Source: Bacillota bacterium
GTDB lineage: Bacteria > Bacillota > Bacilli > Paenibacillales > Paenibacillaceae
Assembly (NCBI GenBank): GCA_023386495.1
Contig: JAEWJS010000049.1
Span: 1 to 16,087 of the forward strand
Direction: 5' to 3'
DNA length: 16,087 nucleotides
Below the pieces are notes generated by a model that was given only the letters and a program-made list of their open reading frames with translations, did not search any database and was not told the origin of the DNA. Both the position numbers and the translations under genes were made by a program. This document shows positions 11,920 to 16,087 of the stretch, piece by piece; positions within the stretch are counted from its first letter, which is position 1, and each line of letters starts with the position of its first letter.

Positions 11920-13884
11920 TTATTTCCCCTGCAGCTCCGCGTACTTGCGCACGTATTTGCAGACGCTCTGCACGAACGTCGCATGCGACCACGTAAGCGG
12001 CGCTACCGCAAGCGGCGAGCCGTCGAACGGGTTCAGCTGCTCAGGCAGCACACCGCTCTCTAGCGCCTTGCCGACTACCCATTCCAGCGCCCGCTTCGGC
12101 GATTCCAGATCGCCAATGGCACGAGCAGACTCGATCTCATAGTTCGCGATCCACAGCGTACAGATAATCCACGGATTGCCCGGTACCCGATCGATATCGC
12201 CGGATTGCTGGAAGTAGTAATCGTTCGTATACCTCGCCACGCCGCCGATCTCCGTTTTGACCGACAACCCTTCCTTGATCGCTTGAATGGTCCGCACGAC
12301 CCGGGAGTCGTCTGCAGGCAGCACGCCGAACTCCCAGATGCCGAACATCGAGCTTTCGAGCGTCATATCCTTGACCCAATGACCGTCCCTATAGATCAGT
12401 CCGCGGGCGAATCGGCCGCTCTCCTCATCCCAGATATGCTCCAGCATGCCTTGCTTGATCCGTTCTGCCGCACTGCGGTAATGGTCGCTTCGCTGGTAAT
12501 CGCCGAACAAGTCGGTGAATTGCGCCGCTGCCATTAAGCCGCCATAGACCGATGCGACCGTGTACGTCCAGATGCCGAACCGTTCCTCCCATAGGTCATA
12601 GCTCGGCTTCGGCAGGTCCAGTCCCGGCTCCATATAGTCGGATAGAAAATTCGCGGCCGGGCGGATCAACGTGCTGTACAGCGACTGCGGCAGCTCGATC
12701 ACCTGATGGTACGTATAATCTTTCCACAACGCGTACAGCACGAGAGCCGTCTCATCCTCCTGGATCGGCAGCCGATTCGTTCCCTGCACGATATACGGAT
12801 GCCAGCTCGAGCCAACCGTACCGTCGGGATTGTATTTATGGAACAGGTAGCCGTCAGGCGACAGCGCATCCGCGCAGAATTGGAAGAACGGCGCGATCAT
12901 GCTCTGGTAGCCGGCCAGCGACATCGCTTCCGCGATCAGCGCGCCGTCCCGCGGCCACATATAGCTGTAGTGGTCCCGGTTGTACTGCAGAATCGCCGTA
13001 TCGTTCGCCGCGATGATCGCCCCGTTCTCGTCCGTCTGCGTGCGGACCATGAGCAGGCTCTTCTTAAATAAGCGCACGACTTCCTCCGGCAGATCGCCGA
13101 AGCTCTTCTCCGTCCGCAGCAGCCAGTGGCGCCAGTAGATGACGATCCGGCTGAGCAGCTTCTCCGGGTGGCTGTCGCATACATACTGGTTCAGCGTTTT
13201 CACTTCTTCCAGATTGCGGCCGACTGCCATCCAGTAATAGACGGACTTCTCGCCGCCGCCCGGCACCCGGGTCGTGAAGCCGATCGTGCTGTCGACGGAG
13301 CCCTGCGCGATCGCGTTGCCCATCAACACGCCGTCCTCGGCATCCCGCCATGTCCCCTCCGCAGAATGGAACCGTTTGATGCCGGTCGAATATTGCGTCA
13401 TGCCTCCCTCTTCCGAGAAGCCGTTGAACATGAAATAACAGGACCGCTTATAATGGAAAACCGTATTCGAGTCTGGATAATAAGCTGCCGTGTCGCCAAC
13501 CTCGGTCCCTTCGATCATGAGATCCTGATGGAAGAACAGCCGAACCTCGCGCTCATGCGCCGCCGTGCTGCGCACGACGACACGCTTGATATAGATGCAA
13601 TCCCGCTGGTGGATCCCGTCATTGATGAACAGCTCGAGTCCTAGCGCGTCATTCTTCGCCGTCACGTTCGTGACAAGGGAGTTCTCGACGTAATCCAGCT
13701 CGAACCGCCACTCGGGCGAGTCCAGCCACGAGAAAGCGCCATCCACCCATACGCCGAATCGGCACTGTTGGCCGCCCACATGATTCAGTTGTCCCACATA
13801 CGGAAAATAAATATCGCGAATGTAGCAGTTGTCGTCCAGGTTCACCAGCATTTTGCCATTTCCTACTACCAGATGTCGGGCCAT
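11920..13884 (-). CDS. GH15 glucoamylase-like glycoside hydrolase
   Basis: This is a 654-residue inverting alpha-glucosidase of family GH15. It begins MARHLVVGNGKMLVNLDDN, with a beta-sandwich N-terminal domain to about residue 250. An (alpha/alpha)6 barrel follows with SYMWPRDGALIAEAMSLAGY. LWEERFGIWTYTVASVYGG holds the candidate general acid Glu. LPEQLNPFDGSPLAVAPLTW followed by SHA holds the candidate general base Glu. No signal peptide is present, so it should act in the cytoplasm on glycogen or derived oligosaccharides; a trehalase activity, known in some GH15 members, is an alternative. The ATG at 13884 has AGGGG 8 nt upstream and lies 5 nt after the glgA stop. A longer reading upstream would overlap glgA and has no better start. 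It is the last gene of the unit. Confidence 0.92.
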   Translation of the reverse strand: MARHLVVGNGKMLVNLDDNCYIRDIYFPYVGQLNHVGGQQCRFGVWVDGAFSWLDSPEWRFELDYVENSLVTNVTAKNDALGLELFINDGIHQRDCIYIKRVVVRSTAAHEREVRLFFHQDLMIEGTEVGDTAAYYPDSNTVFHYKRSCYFMFNGFSEEGGMTQYSTGIKRFHSAEGTWRDAEDGVLMGNAIAQGSVDSTIGFTTRVPGGGEKSVYYWMAVGRNLEEVKTLNQYVCDSHPEKLLSRIVIYWRHWLLRTEKSFGDLPEEVVRLFKKSLLMVRTQTDENGAIIAANDTAILQYNRDHYSYMWPRDGALIAEAMSLAGYQSMIAPFFQFCADALSPDGYLFHKYNPDGTVGSSWHPYIVQGTNRLPIQEDETALVLYALWKDYTYHQVIELPQSLYSTLIRPAANFLSDYMEPGLDLPKPSYDLWEERFGIWTYTVASVYGGLMAAAQFTDLFGDYQRSDHYRSAAERIKQGMLEHIWDEESGRFARGLIYRDGHWVKDMTLESSMFGIWEFGVLPADDSRVVRTIQAIKEGLSVKTEIGGVARYTNDYYFQQSGDIDRVPGNPWIICTLWIANYEIESARAIGDLESPKRALEWVVGKALESGVLPEQLNPFDGSPLAVAPLTWSHATFVQSVCKYVRKYAELQGK

Positions 13885-13889
13885 TTCGA

Positions 13890-15335
13890 TTACCCCTTTC
13901 CGAATCCCGCAAGCTCGCGGTATACCGCTGCGTATTCGCGCGCGGAGCTGCTCCAACTGTAATCCTTGCTGACCCCTTGGTCGACGATGTGCTGCCACTT
14001 CGCATCGTCCCGATAGAGGTTCAGCGCCCTGCGCACCGTGTGCAGAAGTTCATCGGCATCATATTGCCGGAAGCTGAAACCGGTTCCTCTACTTGTATAT
14101 TCATCATAGGCTTGTATCGTGTCCCGTAGCCCCCCGGTCTCGCGCACGATCGGCACGGAGCCGTACCGCAAAGCGATCAATTGGCTTAACCCGCAAGGCT
14201 CGAATTGCGACGGCATCAAGTACAGGTCGGATCCGGCATAGATCTGCCTCGCAAGCGCATCGTCGAAGCCGTTATGCACGGCCACGCGCTCCGGCAGCAG
14301 GGCGGCCGCTTGGCGGAATAACGCCTCATAGCGGGGTTCGCCCGTGCCGAGCACGACGAGCTGCACATCCGGCTCGGACTGCAGCAGCCGTTCCAGCATG
14401 CCTTCAATCAGGTCAAGCCCCTTCTGCTCGACCAGACGCGATACGATGCCGATTAGCGGTGCGTCGGATGATTCCGTCAGGCCAAGCTGCCGCTGAAGCG
14501 CGATCTTGTTCTTACGCTTCTTACCCAAAGACTGCCTGTACGGAAACGCAATATGGGGATCATTCATCGGATTGAAGGAATCGACATCGATTCCGTTGAC
14601 GATGCCGACTAAGTCCTCCTTGCGCTTCTGCAGCACGCCTTCCAGCCGCTCGCCGTAGACTGGCGTCTGGATTTCTTCGGCATACGTGCGGCTTACCGTG
14701 GTCAGCTTGTCCGCATAGACGAGGCCGCCCTTCATGCAGCTGCCGCCGCCGTAGAACTCGAGTCCTTCCGACGTGAACAATTCGTCGCCGATGCTGAGCA
14801 GATCCGCTAGCGTCTCACGCGAGAACACGCCTTGATAGCGGAGATTATGGATCGTGAATACGCTGCGAATGCCGCGTGTCCCGGGATCCTGGCTGTACCG
14901 CGTCCGGAGCAGGAACGGGATCAATCCCGTCTGCCAATCATGGCAGTGGATGATGTCCGGCCGCCAGCCGAGCAGCGGCATCGCCTCCAGAACGGCGAAG
15001 CAATAGAAGACGAATCGCTCCGCCTCGTCGCCATAGCCGTAGAGCGAGCCGCGGTCATAGTAGTAATCGTTGCCGATCAAGTAATAGGCAATACCTTCGA
15101 GTTCCGTCCGATACAGCTCGCATCGCTGATTGCGCCAGCCGAGCTGCACGCGGAACTCGCCGATGCGCTGAAGCGTATGCCGTATCGCCTCAGGCGTCTC
15201 GCCGTACAGGGGCAAAATAATAGCTGCCTCGCAGCCGAGCGGCGCGAGCGCCTTCGGAAGCGCGCCGACGACATCGGCCAGGCCGCCCGTCTTCACGATC
15301 GGCACGGCCTCCGAGGCCGCGAATAGGATGTTCAT
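13890..15335 (-). CDS. glgA: Glycogen synthase GlgA (ADP-glucose type, GT5)
   Basis: GlgA extends alpha-1,4-glucan chains from ADP-glucose. The 481-residue protein has the N-terminal MNILFAASEAVPIVKTGGLA followed by DVVG, including the substrate-binding KTGGL motif at 15-19. HCHDWQTGLIPFLLR and TIHNLRYQG follow in the first Rossmann domain. IVSRLVEQKGLDLI and the C-terminal MPSQFEPCGLSQLIALRYGS, followed by VPIVRETGGLRD, lie in the second domain. Length is normal. The ATG at 15335 is preferred because it gives the usual N-terminus and has AGGTGA about 8 nt upstream. An in-frame GTG at 15347 would add four residues. It starts 20 nt after glgD and is followed 5 nt later by the GH15 gene. Confidence 0.96.
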   Translation of the reverse strand: MNILFAASEAVPIVKTGGLADVVGALPKALAPLGCEAAIILPLYGETPEAIRHTLQRIGEFRVQLGWRNQRCELYRTELEGIAYYLIGNDYYYDRGSLYGYGDEAERFVFYCFAVLEAMPLLGWRPDIIHCHDWQTGLIPFLLRTRYSQDPGTRGIRSVFTIHNLRYQGVFSRETLADLLSIGDELFTSEGLEFYGGGSCMKGGLVYADKLTTVSRTYAEEIQTPVYGERLEGVLQKRKEDLVGIVNGIDVDSFNPMNDPHIAFPYRQSLGKKRKNKIALQRQLGLTESSDAPLIGIVSRLVEQKGLDLIEGMLERLLQSEPDVQLVVLGTGEPRYEALFRQAAALLPERVAVHNGFDDALARQIYAGSDLYLMPSQFEPCGLSQLIALRYGSVPIVRETGGLRDTIQAYDEYTSRGTGFSFRQYDADELLHTVRRALNLYRDDAKWQHIVDQGVSKDYSWSSSAREYAAVYRELAGFGKG

Positions 15336-15355
15336 GCTGCTACTCACCTAGCTCT

Positions 15356-16087
15356 CTATAAGATCAACCGTTTCTTCGCGACGTATGGCGCTTCGGGCAT
15401 TCCGCTCAGTCTGCGCTCCGCCTCGATCGTCACTTCCTTATCCAGAATGACATGCTCGAGCACGCTGTTGGCGCCTACGATGCCATTTTGCATGACAATG
15501 CTGTTGCGAATGACCGCTCCCTTCCGCACCTTGACCCCGCGGAACAGAATGCTGCCCTCCACCGTACCCTCGATCTCGCAGCCGTTCGCCACGAGCGAAT
15601 GCACGGTTCTCGCACCTTGCAGATAGCTGGACGGCGGCTCATCCTTGACCTTGGTGAAGATCGGCCCCGGCTTGTAGAACAGCTCGCGCCAGACAGCCGG
15701 CTTGAGCAGTTGCATGCTGTTAAGATAATAGCTGGCCATCGTATTGACGATGCCGAGATAGCCGTTATACAGATACCCGCGGATATTGAGCTGATCCAGC
15801 CTCGAGGAGATCGCATGGCGGACCAAGTGATCCTGCCCTTGCGCCAGCGACGTATCGACCAAGTCGAGCAGCAGCTCTTTCTTCATGACGTACATCTCCA
15901 TGGAGACCAGATCCGACTGGAGACGTCCGTAATGGTCCTGCATGTTCGTGATCCGACCCTCTTCGTTCATCGCCACCTTACGCGCTCTTCCCGTCAATGA
16001 ATCATTCTGACGCTTGACGACGACCGTAATGTCGGCACCGCTGTCCTTATGATTGCGGAGTACCTCGCGTAGGTCGATGTTGCATAC
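15356..16087 (-). CDS. glgD: Glucose-1-phosphate adenylyltransferase regulatory subunit GlgD, C-terminal part
   Basis: The frame is open to the right edge, so the start lies outside. 243 residues are visible, starting VCNIDLREVLRNHKDSGADI followed by TVVVKR, a segment typical of the nucleotidyltransferase domain of GlgC/GlgD. SMEMYVMKKELLLDLVD and the left-handed beta-helix repeat region (CEIEGTVEGSILFRGVKVRK followed by GAVIRNSIVM) complete it. It is called GlgD and not the catalytic GlgC because the EFVEKP motif of GlgC is absent. The order before glgA also matches the Bacillus glgC-glgD-glgA arrangement. GlgD usually forms a complex with GlgC to make ADP-glucose. The TTG at 15997 is internal and is not the start. 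Confidence 0.87.
   Translation of the reverse strand, partial: VCNIDLREVLRNHKDSGADITVVVKRQNDSLTGRARKVAMNEEGRITNMQDHYGRLQSDLVSMEMYVMKKELLLDLVDTSLAQGQDHLVRHAISSRLDQLNIRGYLYNGYLGIVNTMASYYLNSMQLLKPAVWRELFYKPGPIFTKVKDEPPSSYLQGARTVHSLVANGCEIEGTVEGSILFRGVKVRKGAVIRNSIVMQNGIVGANSVLEHVILDKEVTIEAERRLSGMPEAPYVAKKRLIL

Noticed and set aside
11757..11984. Minus-strand reading frame with a long His-Ser run
   Set aside because: The His-Ser run is simply the hexamer repeat read in one frame. The frame overlaps the end of the GH15 gene on the same strand and has no ribosome binding site.
13885..13998. N-terminal extension of the GH15 protein into glgA
   Set aside because: It would overlap the glgA C-terminus on the same strand by more than 100 nt. 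The ATG at 13884 has a good ribosome binding site and gives the normal family N-terminus.
15356..15997. A complete 213-residue hexapeptide-repeat protein starting at TTG 15997
   Set aside because: The frame is open upstream to the window edge and encodes conserved nucleotidyltransferase sequence there, so it is the tail of GlgD.

Overview
The window looks like chromosomal DNA of a GC-rich, endospore-former-type Firmicute, most likely Paenibacillaceae (Paenibacillus or Cohnella-like). The grounds are strong AGGAGG-type ribosome binding sites, Gram-positive lipoprotein signals, a glgD-glgA glycogen operon, a YqzG/YhdC (DUF3889) lipoprotein and frequent TTG/GTG starts. The assignment rests on gene content and sequence style only. 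No database was searched.

The right-to-left unit at 1-6373 is a cobalamin uptake and salvage operon. A sigma-A-like promoter (6344-6373) leads into a complete cobalamin riboswitch (6114-6314). After it come a hairpin that would hide a ribosome binding site, a 25-codon leader ORF ending at the foot of an intrinsic terminator, and then btuF-btuC-btuD-cobT-cobU-cbiB-cobS. The products import corrinoid (BtuFCD) and assemble the lower nucleotide loop (CbiB, CobU, CobT, CobS). No corrin-ring genes are visible. The cobS gene runs off the left edge.

The second unit, 6436-9451, is also right-to-left. It carries a DUF4184 membrane protein, undecaprenyl-diphosphatase UppP, a small DUF3889 lipoprotein, a UPF0145 (YbjQ) protein and a single-domain rhodanese, and ends in a good intrinsic terminator. 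A divergent MFS transporter gene (9657-10934, plus strand) follows.

From 10935 to 11919 there is almost a kilobase without a credible gene. It holds roughly 47-bp tandem repeats, four copies of a 23-bp hyphenated palindrome, a CA-rich tract, a long hairpin and a hexanucleotide repeat.

The last unit, 11920-16087, is the right-to-left end of a glycogen operon: glgD (cut by the right edge), glgA and a cytoplasmic GH15 glucoamylase-like hydrolase.

The observation most worth following is the btu leader. The sequence there would allow a riboswitch to act through translation of a short leader ORF as well as through a conventional terminator/antiterminator.
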